Counted from the first letter of the stretch, positions 1 to 12,169 are shown. The stretch: 64,000 nucleotides of DNA from Nymphaea colorata (GCF_008831285.2 NC_045144.1:8529886-8593885), one strand, 5' to 3'. Made by a program: numbers and translations. Notes: generated by a model from the sequence alone, not told the origin.

Positions 1-2704
1 TGGCAATCGTCGATGATACGATATAGATTTGCATTTGTAGAGGATCAATGAGCCTCTATGACCTTCAGCGGTGGTGGGAAAGAAACATTAGCGAAAACTC
101 AACAGAATCGACCATCCGTGCACACTATGATTGTGTGTCAATGGAGACCCGAGCTGGTCTAGCTCTATCTGGATCTGCCAATGAAAATTATTGTATTTTG
201 CCGTATATTTCTTATGGGAACACCTATTTTTCATATAATGTGAAGAACAGACGTAATTTTTTTCATGGTTAATAAGAACATCCTTAACTTCGTATATGTC
301 AAATCAAGTGTTAAGTTTACTTGTAGCATTGATAAAAAAAAAAAAAAAATTGCCCGAGTCATTTCCATACTAAAATAAAATAGCTAATGCGGATATAATT
401 AAGCATGAACTAACAATATTATTTGGTATAGTTAAAGAGGCTACACAAACCAATAAACAGGAAATTTGTTTTCCATATGGGTACTTTAATCAATTTAGGT
501 CGTAACCCAACTTAAGTTGAATCCTTGGCGCTTAATGGAATAAAGAAGGCTTTTTTTTTTGTTTTCATTTTAAAGTAATAATGCAAAGCTTATGGGTGTT
601 TTTAACGATATTAAAAAGTTAAGTGTGCTTTTGATAATTGTCAAATACTTATTTAGAACTTTGAAATCTGCCTCTTTTTCAAAAGAAAAGATTCAACTCT
701 TTTGTTATCCTACTTTAGTCTACCATGTTTATGGTCACTTCGCCTCTCACAATGTGCAACTCCAGAGTAAAGGTTTTCTTTAAGTATGAAGTCTTACCTA
801 GGCAAGCATCACGGGGCTCTACTCTAAAAGTGGCCTGCAATTGGAGAACTGATGATCAATTGCTTGTTTGTTAAGGCCTTCATTGAATTTCTTAAACTGT
901 CCTGTCAAATCTTACCTAAAAGGAAGCTGCCATGAGAAATCAGTACACAAATGGAATCAAAATATTATTAGTATTCCATTTATTTCCACTATGGATATTG
1001 AAGATGAACAATGAATTCAACATATGGTGAATTAACCAAATTAATGTATGAAAAGCAATAAAACAACATAAATGATGATTGAGTGTTTTGCATCCTTAAT
1101 TGATTCGTGTGGTGCAACTTTGTTACCAATTTTTGCACTATAAATTGGATAGCCTAATCCTTCTCTACACAACAAAGCTGCCTGCTTTTGGCTTGATGGT
1201 ATGTCGATGCTATTAACTATGTGATTCTAGAAGGCTAGTGAGGCATTGCTACTTGTTCCTTTCTTTCTTCTTATTTGCTTTCAATAGTATTCATGGTATT
1301 TAAAATCATGAATTGATCAATGCTACTCTAATATATTTTTTCCAAGTGAAAAGTTCAATCCAGAACCCTTTCATGTCTGTGCCGTTATACTATGAATTCA
1401 AATTGTGCAATGTTTGCAAGTTAAAAAGTGATATGGCATGAATATTTTCATTCCTCAAGACCCATCATCTTAATTTATTACATTGTCATCTTTTTACTAA
1501 AGAACATCATTGAGTTAAAAAGACAAACTACTTTTTATTATCTAAGTTGTAGCTTTTCATATTGAAAATTTTTCCATATTCAATCATATAAAGTTGAGTT
1601 TTACAACTGGTGTGTTACAACAGACAAAATTATCAAAATATAGATAAAAATAGTATATCGAGAACTCAAATGAAGAACTCTTTTAACTAACAATATAAGA
1701 AGCGGAATAGGTAATAATCCAATTTCTCTTTCTAAAACAGTGCATGAAAATTAAAACATGTAATTGCGCCTACACGATCTTCTACAAGGTGCTTTCTGTT
1801 ATAGCTTTGTTAAAACTTCTTGCGTTGATGAAATTTGAGAGAGAAAACAGAAATTATGATTTACCAGCTATGTCACATGTGCAAGGTGTGGGTGCTAATG
1901 CTGGTTCAGATACATGTGCGGATGTGGCAATTTTGGATGATATCTATATGTATGTATATATAGGTAAATATTAGACCACTTTGGTAAGAGAAAAAAAATT
2001 AGACCCACCAAAATAATTATTAGTGCTTTTTTTTTTGTAATTTAACCTTATAAATTTGATCTTCAGATGTGAAAATGTATTAAGTTTTAGTTATTTTTGA
2101 CATTAATAATGTTTACTAATAAAAAATACACAGCTTTTATAGCATCAGAATTGTCATAGTAGAAAAATCATTTTTTTACAAAATAACTTGAATTAAAACA
2201 TAATTTATCTTAAAATAGTGTTTATGAACACAATAGGATGTTTGCATTTTGTTTAACATAACTTTCAAAACAAATTTAAGTGGCATGGTTTTAGTCTCTT
2301 ATTCAAGTCATCTGGCATCTGCTAATTACTTGCTCTCTCTCTCTCTCTCGCGCACGCGTGCACACACACACACACATCTATTGTTTAATAGCCTTATTTA
2401 TCTATATTTAAATTTTACCTCTTGTAAATTTGTGTATTAAGACTAGTTTATTTAGCTGGCCAGGCATCTAAAATGGTCAGGTTTGGCCCCTGCCCCCCAC
2501 CAAACACACATAGGCTACATCCGATGCTGTGTTGAAACTGCACCAGCACCAGCACAACTGTTGCATCGACGTGGGTGCAACAGTAGTTTAGGTGCAACTA
2601 TGTGACATAGTTTACCAGAATACATGGATCAAAGTAAATAAGACATGCCTGACTGGTTATTTTATTGTCAAGAAGAACAAACCTGACTGGTTACTATTTT
2701 GAAG
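1..2704. other. Non-coding stretch, no gene recognised
   Basis: I see no conserved domain on either strand; the open frames are all short (under about 80 codons) and look like chance. The stretch is AT-rich with poly-A and poly-T runs. A CT tract followed by a CA tract lies at 2333-2376. At about 2480-2615 there is a patch rich in TGCACC and GTGCAAC words that resembles the candidate MITE at 46355-46737. Confidence 0.6.
2333..2376. repeat. Microsatellite (CT)n then (CA)n
   Basis: A run of CT dinucleotides is followed by a short CG-rich junction and a run of CA dinucleotides. This is seen directly in the sequence. Confidence 0.9.
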
Positions 2705-3161
2705 TGTTATGCCTTGGCCAGTTGGTCCCTTCCACCTCTCTTTAATGTTTCTCCTAACTTTTTCTTTGTCATGTCCTCCATGTTGGCCTTGGCTTTTCTC
2801 TAATGAATGATAGATGATCGTAATGTCTATCTCTCTCTTTCTCTCTCTCTCTTATATATATATATATATATGCTGCCCCCTTGGAAATCTTTCCCGTTTA
2901 AAGAGGAGATGCATGTAAGTTTGACATGACACTACTGTTCTCATAAATACTATAATAAAGAGAACTAATTATCATACGTACATCATTTGTCAAAGAATGT
3001 AGTTCAGTTTATTTGAGCATTGTGTTTTAATAATGAAGTTGTAGGAGATGTAGCTCGACTCCCGTGAACCATAGAATCCTGTGAAACCTTTGTGCATCTT
3101 CTCTTTAAATGATAAAAGTTTTCACCAGGGCAGCATCTCATTGCGAAAAAGGAACTAGTAG

Positions 3162-3232
<71 letters not shown>

Positions 3233-3375
3233 GTGTGTGTGTGTGCGTGTACATGAAGTGGCGCTACAATAATCTGTTATTAGAAAAAGGCCAAGGCCAA
3301 CATGGAGGACAAGACAAAGAAAAAATTAGGAGAAACATTAAGGAGAGGCAGAAGGGGCGTCAAGCCATAACAAAT
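2705..3375. repeat. Fold-back inverted repeat, about 670 bp
   Basis: The left arm (about 2705-2913) matches the reverse complement of the right arm (about 3094-3375). The matching blocks keep their order: a TTAATGTTTCTCCTAA block, a CCTCCATGTTGGCCTTGG block, a TA microsatellite, a GCTGCCC block and a TTTAAAGAG block. Some 180 bp of unpaired sequence (2914-3093) forms the loop. The TA/GT microsatellites differ in length between arms. It could be a fold-back MITE or a pair of inverted element copies. I found no clear target duplication. Confidence 0.8.
3165..3252. repeat. Microsatellite (AT)n/(GT)n inside the fold-back
   Basis: Alternating AT and GT dinucleotide tracts occupy the right arm of the fold-back repeat. 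The left arm has a shorter CT/TA tract at about 2826-2871. Confidence 0.9.
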
Positions 3376-5362
3376 GGTTGAGTAGTAATGATGATGGAGA
3401 TATTAGCTACAAAAATAAGGAAGGTTCCCATTTTTAATAACGAAGAAGGTGTAAAAAATAACCATGGATGCATACAATTACATAGCACAGACATAATGAG
3501 ACGGAAGGATCCCCCTAAAAGAAAAAACTGAAAAAAATAGCAAGTTGGACGGATGAAAAGGATAAACAAAGAGTAGAATGTAGGCGTTTATGCTGTTTCC
3601 AAGGTTGTATGGCCATGTATATGGCTATAATATATATTAGGCATTGGTAGGTCTGACTTTTGATCCTTCAAGTGTTGGCTTAAGGTTTTTTTTTTTTCTT
3701 TTTCCATTTTCAATAATTTTGCTTCTTTAGTTGAAGTTTGTAAATGACAGGCCCTTTACATAGATTGACGTTATTATTTTTATATATAGGTCTAGCAAGA
3801 CATCAAAAGGAAGGGGACTGAAGCAAAATGGGGAGAGATTCTCTGGTCAGTAAAGAACCTCCCCAAGGCATGCTGGTTTGCTCATATAGCCAATTTCAAC
3901 ATACTGCCCACAAACAATAGACCTTGAATATTTGACATCTTATTAGCTTATAGATGTGTTTGCATTAGAATATGCATGAGGATCAGCGTCATACTCTACT
4001 GATTACTTGAACTTCTTCAATTAATTAACATCTGGAATTTTGATTAGTTGGATTACTTTATAAAGAATTCATACACAGGATTTCTGCACTGAATTTCAAT
4101 GGTGGATTTGGTATGATTTATACATAATGAATTCCATCTCTCTTGTTGTTATGTTCTAATGCTATCTTTTGGGAAGTTTAGTGCCACCGTAACATGGTTG
4201 TTCATAAGGTGATGTTCAAGTCCTTCACAGATCCAAGGAGGTCTGTCAGACCTGTTCTGAAGTATTCCTTAAGCTGAACTAAAAGGACCAGGTTCTGCTT
4301 GCTATTAAACTCTGGATTAGTACAAAAATTCTTAGTCCCTGCTGAGTGATTCAGATTCAACAATGGCCAATGGTTCATTCAGATTCTTAGTCCCAAACTC
4401 TGGATATCTTGTTTAAGCCTGCATATGCAACAGTTATTTTTTCTTCCATGTGCATGACTATGCTTACTTCAATGTATTGACTCATGTAGAAGTTCTCTCT
4501 CTCTCTCTCGCAAGAAGGGGAGACCATTTGAGAACAAAAGCGTTTGATCTTCGTCATGGGCTGTAATGAGCTTATCTTATAAATGTAGAATGATCTTGTA
4601 CTAAAATTTGATGCCAAAGCTATCATAAGGAAAACGGAGGCCTTCTTGATAAAACTCATGCTCTTACCAAGGCAGCTCAAATGAGAAAGAAAGAGAATGC
4701 AAGTTAAACAGTAACATTAACTCAGATGAAACTAATGGAATCATACAAAGAAACAAGCCCAATTTTTCCTTTTATCCCAAGAATTTTACAAATCAATGAG
4801 AAAAGAAAAGAAAAAAAGAGATTACAAGTTAAACAATTAATGCATACATATTGTTACAAGGAAAGGCCTTCAATAGAACTGAATAGCTCTATAATCTGCA
4901 ACATTTTTTATTACTCTACAAACATAGTTACATATGAAAAGTGTCTAATCTCTACATGCATATGTTTGTTTTTATGCATGTAGAGAACGAAAGAACTCAA
5001 ATAGTTTGAAATTACACTCATTCCCACCGTTCATAACCATTTAGCTGAACCCGCTGAATAAGTTTCTTGTTGCATAAGTCCCATTCTTCCCAACCTTGTC
5101 CTCCCTGTTGTCCGCAAGCCTCTTGTTTCATTCATTCTCCATCATCTGTCAAAATCTGAGAAATGGAATAGAAATAGACACATGGCCGAGGCACACACAC
5201 ACAAAGAGAGAGAGGGAGTGAGTGAGATTTACATGTTTTGAGTAAGTTAATCAGATATAATAATGACGTTGTCTTCTTTTGTTCTTCACTCTAGCTTCAA
5301 GGAAAGACGGTTGTTGTTGTGCGCGATGTCTGCTACCGCAAGCATTGACATCATTCAGCAAG
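3376..5362. other. Non-coding stretch before the copia element
   Basis: Nothing recognisable is encoded. The open frames (up to 97 codons, for example on the minus strand at 4387-4680) have no domain signature and include CT-repeat translations. Short CT and CA tracts occur near 4493-4510 and 5194-5215. Confidence 0.55.
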
Positions 5363-5367
5363 GGATT

Positions 5368-5706
5368 TGTGGATAGAGTTTAACAAAAACTGAGTATGAA
5401 AAGTTGAAGGTGAGTGAAAAAAGAGCCTCTTCCTTTTTCATTCATTTGATGAATGGATATTTATACATTGCTGAGAAATAATGAATGGAAAATAAAATTC
5501 TTTATATTTCGATACAGAAAATTACAATAAGATTCCAAGAGCAACCAAATAGTTCTGGAATGTTCCACAATCTGCCACATCATCAATTCTGTTAAGATAT
5601 TTTGAGCCAGCCTTACAAGACGGCAGGTCTTCTAACAGATATTCCAGCATGGCGGCTGAGTCATATTAGCATCATTTGTAAAATTCATGGTGAATAATCT
5701 TCAACA
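5368..5706 (-). repeat. 3' LTR of the copia element
   Basis: This is the downstream LTR in the element's orientation, one base longer than its partner. A purine-rich minus-strand tract lies immediately upstream of it, and GGATT lies immediately outside it. Confidence 0.95.
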
Positions 5707-5715
5707 CTTTCCTTC
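5707..5715 (-). other. Polypurine tract
   Basis: The minus strand reads GAAGGAAAG directly upstream of the 3' LTR, the place and composition expected for the plus-strand primer of reverse transcription. It is short. Confidence 0.75.
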
Positions 5716-5755
5716 AAACTGGAGTATGCAAATCCAGCACACCTAGCTTGGATTT

Positions 5756-6390
5756 TTAAAACTGAAACTGCTCCTTTGCTAGAGCTTTTGTAAACAAATC
5801 GGCAGGCTGAAGCTTTGATGATATATGTTCTGCTTGACTTATATGATTTTTAACTAAATCCGTCACATAGTGATAGTTAGTTTCCACATGCTTTGTGCGC
5901 TTGTGGAATATTGGATTTTCAGATATATGTAGTGCTGCTTTACTATCACAATACAATTCTGCTGGAACATTATGAATGACCTTAAATCAAGAAGAAGCAC
6001 TTTTAACCACACTACCTCACAACCCGTATTATACATAGCTCGATATTCAGCTTCAGCTGAAGATCGAGATACTGATTGTTGCATTTTTGTCTTCTATGAA
6101 ATCAAACTTTTTCTTAAATAAATGCAGTAACCACTAACTGATCTTCTAGTTTCTTTACATGCCGCCCAGTCCACATCACAATAAGTAACCAGCTGCAACT
6201 TAGTATTAGCATATAACATGATTCCTTGACCAGGATTAGCCTTCAAGTATCCCACAGTTCTCAAAGCTGCATTTAGATGAACCTGTCTAGGATTGTGCAT
6301 ATATCTACTAAGCACATGAACTGCAAAAACTATATCTGGCCTAGTGATGGTCAAATATATAAGTCTTCCTACAGGCCTTTTGTACACAGA
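5756..6390 (-). pseudogene. copia RNase H pseudogene
   Basis: The RNase H part removes template RNA. The PVGRLIYLTITRPDIVFAV block (about 6310-6375) and the YCDVDWAACKETRRSVSGY block (about 6150-6200) are readable, and the frame stops near 6092. The [12 protein letters not shown] block follows (about 6030-6070). A frame change precedes the last part, [15 protein letters not shown]...KHVE (5756-5956). The catalytic D, E and D positions are recognisable, but they lie in separate frames. Confidence 0.92.
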
Positions 6391-6399
6391 TGGTTCCTT

Positions 6400-7294
6400 A
6401 AGAACTTCACCTATTTCATCACAAAAAATTTGTTTTTGTTCTAAAGGACATCAACTGCTTTGGCATTTAAAAGGCCGACTTCATCCAGGATATGACATGC
6501 ATATTTACGTTGTGATAGAAAAATTCCATGCTTTGTTCTTGTTAATTCAATGCCTAAAAAAATACTTAAGTGGATCAAGGTGCTTCATATGAAGCTTGCT
6601 GCTTAAGTGTTTTTTAAATAATCTAATCAGATTTTCATCATTTCCTGCTACTATCAAGTCATCTACATAGACAATGACAGCCATATAGCAATTTTTGTCG
6701 AGTAGTGTGAAGAAAGAATAATCTGCTTTTGATTGACTAAAACCATAGTCTACAAGTGCTGTGAAAAACTTTGAAAACCAGTTTCTTGGCGCTTGTTTAA
6801 GCCCATGTAATGATTTTTTAAGCTTGCATATTCTAGTCTCACCTTCACTATCATAGCCGAGAGGCAATGTCATATATACATCTTCATCCAAATCACCATC
6901 TAAGAATGCATTATGGACATCCATTTGATGCAGCACCCAATTGTTTTGGGTTGCAACAGCAAGCAAAGTGCTCACCGTGACAAGCTTCGGCACCGGAGCA
7001 TAAGTGTCATGATAGTTAAGGCCTTCAACTTGGCCATAACCTTTGGACACAAGCCTTGCTTTGAATAAAATTATATTTAATTTCGTAAACCCACTTACAC
7101 CCTATGGGTTTTACGCCTTTTGGAGCATGCACCAGATCCCATGTTTCATTCTTTTCTAGTGTTTTAAGTTCAACAGCCATGGCATCATGCCAACATTGAT
7201 GCTTAACCGTTTGACTGAAGGAGCATGGTTCAAAATCTTTAGTGATGGCCACTAGAAAAGGTTTATGAGGTGTAGAGAAACTCTTAAAGGACAT
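6400..7294 (-). pseudogene. copia reverse transcriptase pseudogene
   Basis: The reverse transcriptase copies element RNA into DNA. It starts with the NETWDLV...GCKWVYEIKYN block (about 7070-7160), changes frame near 7040, and continues open for 167 codons from 7050. That part has the GLNYHDTYAPV block, QMDVHNAFLDGDL (first catalytic aspartate), KSLHGLKQAPRNW and VIVYVDDLIVAGND. The YVDD active site is intact at about 6660-6680. The frame fails after LDPLKYFFRH at about 6547, and the stretch to about 6400 (connection to RNase H) is rearranged. Confidence 0.95.
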
Positions 7295-7472
7295 GTAGTT
7301 AGATTAAAAAAAAAAATACTACTGTGTTTTGACTCACATGGTGATGGAGCAGGTGAGTTACAATCAACAACTCCAATTCCACAATAAAAGTCTTTGAGTA
7401 GGATTGATGGTATGTGTTCTCTTTGAGAGCGACCCAAGATCAAATCTGATGAAATTTCATGGGCATTCTCAC

Positions 7473-9126
7473 TTAGTTCAGGCTGAGTTTGCAAAGATTC
7501 AAAAGGGACAATGTTGAACTTATGTTTGTTGCATCAACTATGTTATCCAGCTCTTGATCAGGAATAGAAAGAGGTAACAAAACAATAGGCTTTTCATCAT
7601 TATGATCTTTGAATGGAAAGACAAATTCATAGAATTTTACATCACGACTTGACATAATGTTATGAGACTCAAGATCATATACTCTATATGCTTTTTTGGC
7701 CATATAGATACCTCAAGAAAATGCACTTTCGAGCTCTTTGATCAAATTTGTATTTTGGCATTACATTGGTGACATAACAGAGACACCCAAATACACAGAG
7801 ATGAGAATTCGAGGGTTTTGCACCAAATAATATCTCATATGGAGTCTCTCCTTGAAGCACAGGTGTGGGTGTTCTATTAACAAGATACACAGTTGTAAGC
7901 ATACATTGATCCCAAAATTTCAAAGGCAGCGTGATTTCTTAAACATCTAACAACATCTAATCGATGTCTATGTTTACGTTCAACCACCCCATTTTGTTGA
8001 GGTGTTGACGCAATTGTGATCATGCAAGGTACCTTCAACAAGTAAAAAATTTTGCATTTCATTTGAAAAGAATTCAGCTCCATTATCTATCCTAATCCTT
8101 TTAATAGATATATGAAACTAATTTTCAACTATTTTAAAGAAACATTGAAGAAAGTATTTTGTTTCATCCTTGTGCTTCATGAGATAGTCCCATGTGGCTC
8201 TTGAATGATCGTCAACAATTGTGGGAAAATATTGAGCACCTGAAATAGACACTTGACTATAAGGACCTCAAATGTCACAGTGAAATAGATCAAACAAGCA
8301 CTCAGATTTAGTATTACTAATCGGAAAAAGCAAGTGAGCTTGCTTAGACAAGCGACAAACTTCACAACTAGTTTTTGACATTTCTATGGAAGGATCAAGA
8401 GCTGAAAACATTCTATTTTTGCAAACTGAAGGGTGACTAAGCGTTAAATGCCAGAGTTCAATTTGTGTGCTGGTAAGAGACAAAGCTACAAGTTTGCTCA
8501 CAGTTGGTTTAAGGAAGTAGAGTTCATTTTGCATTTCACCTACCCCATTCATCATTTTGGAGTTTTGGTCCTGAATGTAACATTTGTCACAAGCAAAGCA
8601 AACATAGCAGTTAGATGACTTGGTCAATTGACTAATGGACATCAGATTATATCTAAATTGCGGTATGTAGATAATATGTTTAAGAACTAGTTGATCAGAA
8701 AATTTTAGTTTACCCTTATGTGTGGTATGAACAAGATTGTTATCTGGTAAATGAATGGGATAAGGAGAGTTAAGTTCAGCAACATTGGTCATGAAATTCA
8801 AAGAGGAGGACATATGGTCATTGGCACCACTATCCAATATCCAAACGTTTGGATCAGAAATAGACATACCAGCAAAGTTAAGTTGAGATGAAGAAGAAAT
8901 CAAGACAAATTTCTCCTTAAGAAGTTGTTTGAACTGATGGCACTCCTCTAAAGTCAAGATACGCGCTGCATCTTTGATGACCTCCTTTCCATGGCTTACT
9001 GTTCCTGCAGCACTATGAGCAGTCCTTGCAACAAAATCATTCATACCAGAAGCAATGTTAGTCTGGTTGAGTGGTTTATCCTGTTTGTATTTGTTTCCTT
9101 TGAAGTTAGGTGGAAAGCCATTTAAC
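7473..9126 (-). pseudogene. copia pol pseudogene: protease, GAG-pre-integrase, integrase
   Basis: The best preserved segment is open from 9044 to 8268 (258 codons). It contains the aspartic-protease motif DSGA (WILDSGANDHMSS) followed by the GAG-pre-integrase region with LWHLTLSHPS and a CEVC pair. The integrase follows in pieces. An IVDDHSRATW block near 8185-8230 lies in another frame, then IRIDNGAEF near 8050-8090, then TPQQNGVVERKHRH at about 7970-8010, then VNRTPTPVLQG...PYEILF at about 7825-7880. These are the catalytic D, D and E blocks of the rve domain. At least three frameshifts or stops split them (frames change near 8265, 7920 and 7700). The linker to reverse transcriptase (7252-7703) is also broken. 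Confidence 0.92.
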
Positions 9127-9129
9127 TTA

Positions 9130-9954
9130 TTAACACCTATCTCTAGTATGCCCTATTGCTTGACAAAAAGAACAAGTGGGTTGTGGCCCTTTCTTATTTC
9201 TATTTCTGTTCACTCTAAAATGTGAATTAGCAGCCAGACTAACATGATCAGTTGGAAACTGAACTCTCGCTTCTCTTTGTTTTTCCCCTTGCGACATTAG
9301 ATTATATACTTTTCCAATTGTAAGCAACTGTTCAATCAAGAAAACTTGTCCGTGAATCACATTATATGTCTCATTCAAGCCCATCAAAAACTGTATTACC
9401 TTTTCTTCTTATTGTCTACCTGATACTTCTTTCAACGCACCTGATGTGCATGGTGGCAAAGGTTCATACGATCCCAACTCATCCCACAATGCCTTCAATT
9501 TGGCGAAATAAGCAGCAATAGAAAGCATACCTTGAGAGAGACGATTGATTTCAGACTTCAACTGCTACTATTGGGGAGCTATACTTTGTGTAAAACGTTC
9601 TTGCAGATCCAGCCAGACCTCCCTTGCAGTGGTGGCATAAATAATACTACTCTCCAAATGCTTTGATAATGAGTTAATGATCAATGAGAGAACCAAGTCA
9701 TTGCATCGCACCCACGACTGATACTCTGGTGCTAAGGCAAGAGGTTGAGGAATACTACCATTGACAAATCCCAACTTGTTTTTAACAAAGAGCGCCATTG
9801 TCATGGACCTACTCCATGTGGGATAGTTATCTCCCGTGAGCGGCTGGGACACAAGCACAACACCAGGGTTGTTCGAATGGTGTAACTAAAAGAGATTTGA
9901 AATATCAATGGCATTTGATTCATCGGTTGGAATCAAGGGTGTGTTTTGAGCCAT
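9130..9954 (-). pseudogene. copia gag pseudogene (capsid and zinc knuckle)
   Basis: Gag forms the particle in which copia RNA is reverse transcribed. The start is placed at ATG 9952-9954 because the N-terminus there (MAQNTPLIP...) is the one common in plant copia gag and runs in frame into the capsid region (VSQPLTGDNYPTW...). The capsid part covers about 9568-9860. The nucleocapsid knuckle near 9133-9190 is CX2CX4HX4C and complete (CSFCQAIGHTRDRC). Stops interrupt the frame: TAG at 9886-9888, one near 9568-9570 and another just upstream of codon Met 9387. After the knuckle the frame hits tandem TAA codons because of a probable one-base insertion near 9130, which separates gag from pol. It is non-functional. 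Confidence 0.93.
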
Positions 9955-10134
9955 AATGGAAATAGTGTAGAGCAACAACAAAAGAAAAAGAACCAATGCA
10001 ATAGAGTGCCAAAGATAGAAATAGCAAGCAATCTGCAAATATTAAATGTACCACAGATTGGAAGGAAGGATGCAAGTCAGAAAAGGAGCCTGCAAAAATT
10101 CAAGCGCAACTGATTTTGCACAAAAACAACACTT

Positions 10135-10146
10135 GCTCTAATACCA
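10135..10146 (-). other. Primer-binding site (initiator Met tRNA type)
   Basis: On the minus strand the 12 bases directly after the 5' LTR read TGGTATTAGAGC. The usual plant copia site, complementary to the initiator methionine tRNA 3' end, is TGGTATCAGAGC, so there is one C-to-T difference. Confidence 0.9.
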
Positions 10147-10484
10147 TGTAGACAGAGTTTAACAAAAACAGAGTATGAAAAGTTGAAGGCGAGTGAAAAC
10201 AGAGCCTCTTGTTTTTTCATTCATTTGATGAATGAATATTTATACAATGCTGAGAAATAATGAATGGAAAATAAAATTCTTTATATTTTGATACAAGAAA
10301 TTACAATAGGATTCCAAGAGAAACCGAATAGTTGTGGAACGTTCCATAATCTGCAAGTCATCAATTCTGTTAGGATATTTTGAGCCAGTCTCACAAGATG
10401 GCAGGTCTTCTAACACGTATTCCAGCATGGAGGCTGAGTCATATAAGCATAATTTGTAAAATTCATGGTGAATAATATTCAACA
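10147..10484 (-). repeat. 5' LTR of the copia element
   Basis: This is the upstream LTR in the element's own orientation. It begins TGTTGAA on the minus strand and ends TCTACA, next to the primer-binding site. It aligns along its whole length with the 5368-5706 copy, with about 30 substitutions and one small indel. Confidence 0.95.
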
Positions 10485-10489
10485 GGATT

Positions 10490-11100
10490 GTCTTCATAAT
10501 TTCTTGATTGTGAGATAATTCTGTGAAGGAGTGAAGCCATGAGCAGTGGTGGCTTGTAAGGGAGGAGATTCACAACAAGGAGGTGGGTGGTGGTGGGCAA
10601 TGGTGATTAGGGATTTGCAAAGTTCGTATTTGGTTGGTAACATGTCCATAACCTTTCTACAACACGGATGAAGTGCTCGTTGATATCCGACATAGCTCTA
10701 ACGGAGGGGTTTTCGAGTGCATTATACTTCACAAATTCACATAGTTGTTATTCAAATATTTTCTAACTACCAGTTTACTCTGCCGTTTGAACATCAGTTC
10801 CTTGGCTTAATTGGCAATGTCAGACACATGATTTGGGCAATTAGTTAGGGGTGCAAAGCTTTTTCAAAATGATTCGTGAGTAGGTCTTTCTATGTATGCA
10901 TTTTACCACGTGGTATCGGTATTAGTGAGTTCTAAGATCTATAGCAAAAAAACAATTCAGTTTTACAAACTGAAGATGGTTATATGCAGACTCAACTTTT
11001 TCTCGTTACAAATGGGTCAGCAAACCAGGTTATTGAACTGAAAAAGACAAGCAGTAAATATCTACCCACAAACAAAAAATGGAGAAGCTCTCTCTCTCTC
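10490..11100. other. Non-coding stretch
   Basis: No gene is recognised. A CT microsatellite at 11091-11108 begins the R1 repeat region that follows. Confidence 0.55.
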
Positions 11101-11109
11101 TCTCTTTCT

Positions 11110-11760
11110 CTTATTCTTTTGAAAGCTTGGTGTGGCCGGTGCCGCTTGTCCCCGTCAACATCGCTGCCGCTACCAAGGCCACTGCATTATCGATCGCGGG
11201 AGGCACCCTGCTGTCCATCAATCGGGCAAGAAGCCCTTCTCCATCATTGATGGTGAGTCGCTGGAATGCAGCGACGAGAGAAAGGGCAGGATAAGCTGAG
11301 GTAGGGCCTTCTCCATCCTTGATGGTGAGTCGCTAGAATGCAGCGACATGAAAAGGATCTGGGGTAAGGGCGGCACTGCTAGGGCTAGCTCGGCCCGACC
11401 CATTTGAAATGGGTCAGGCCGTGCTGATGGAATATCGGGCCTCAAGTTTGAGTTTCCTGAGGCCCACCCCGGCTCAGAAAAGAAGAGGGAGAAGAAAAGG
11501 GGGGAAAAGAGGAGGGAGAAGAAAAAGGAGTGAAAGAACGCTCATTTGGAGAAGCGAAAGAAAAACTAAGGAAGAAAAGGAAAAACAGTGAGTTCTCTCT
11601 CTCCCTCTCGTGCTCTCTCTGCTCTCTCCCACCTACCTCTCCTTTTTGCCCACACTCCCTCACTCTCAATCTCTCTTTCTCTCATGGCTAGAACTTTCAT
11701 CTCCCTCCCTCCCAATCGCTCCCTCATGAATCCTCTCTGCTCTCCCTATCGCAGCCCGCA
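11110..11760 (+). repeat. R1 repeat family, tandem unit A
   Basis: This unit is repeated at 12170-12925. Shared landmarks in order are: GCATTATCGATCGCGGGAGG (11185-11204), an ATCAATCGGGCAAGAAGCC box (about 11216-11235), the palindromic core CGCTGGAATGCAGCG (about 11261-11275), a second core copy near 11330, a GGGCC-rich stretch (11375-11470), a purine-rich stretch (11475-11590) and a CT-rich stretch ending CTATCGCAG (about 11755). Open frames across it translate low-complexity sequence. I recognise no known repeat family. Confidence 0.85.
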
Positions 11761-12169
11761 GACAGACCCTCTGCCTCTCTTGGTTTCCTTCCAATTCTTT
11801 CTCAGCCAGTCCTTCCCCTCGCAGCTGCACCTCCTCCTTCCTTCCTTCTTCCTCTAGTATAGGGCCACCACCAACATGCCGATTGCCACCACAGCGACCA
11901 CATCGCCTGCTGATATACCGATGACCACCACAGACACCAGTGACTTGGTGTCATTTTCCCTTCCTTGTTGCTGTTTTTGGGTTGCTCAGACGTCTCTATC
12001 ACTTTTCCCATTGCTAAAGGGCAGGGAACGAGGTTGAGAAACAACCAAACATAAAACCCTAACCTAAGTTAACTATTTTTTTTAGTTATAGTCGGGCTTC
12101 ACGTGCCCCTAACAGTCACGATTTCAACCCTAGGCCTGACCCATTTAGTACCGGGCTCGATAACATAAG
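11761..12169 (+). repeat. R1 family, spacer part shared with the 57-kb copy
   Basis: From about 11950 the sequence (CATTTTCCCTTCCTTGTTG, a GGGCAGGGAACGAGGTT block, an AACCTAAGTTAACT block, then a TAGTCGGGCTTC block) matches the reverse complement of about 57370-57525 in the same order. It therefore belongs to the R1 family and is not unique spacer. Confidence 0.8.

Larger units (their letters stand above)
5368..10484 (-). mobile_element. Ty1/copia LTR retrotransposon, complete structure, defective
   Basis: The element is 5,117 bp and lies on the minus strand. It is bounded by two LTRs of 339 and 338 bp that begin TG and end CA, and flanked by the 5-bp target duplication GGATT at 5363-5367 and 10485-10489. 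A primer-binding site touches the 5' LTR and a short polypurine tract touches the 3' LTR. The gene order read on the minus strand is gag, protease, integrase, reverse transcriptase, RNase H, which is the copia order. By eye I count about 30 differences between the LTRs (roughly 91% identity), so the insertion is not recent. All coding parts carry stops or frameshifts, so it cannot be autonomous. Confidence 0.97.

Noticed and set aside
4387-4680. 97-codon minus-strand open frame
   Set aside because: It includes a CT/GA repeat translation and has no motif.
11409-11669. Overlapping open frames on both strands in the purine-rich part of R1
   Set aside because: They translate low-complexity GA/CT sequence into runs of Arg, Lys, Ser and Phe on opposite strands, with no domain, and the same happens in the second unit at 12548-12821.
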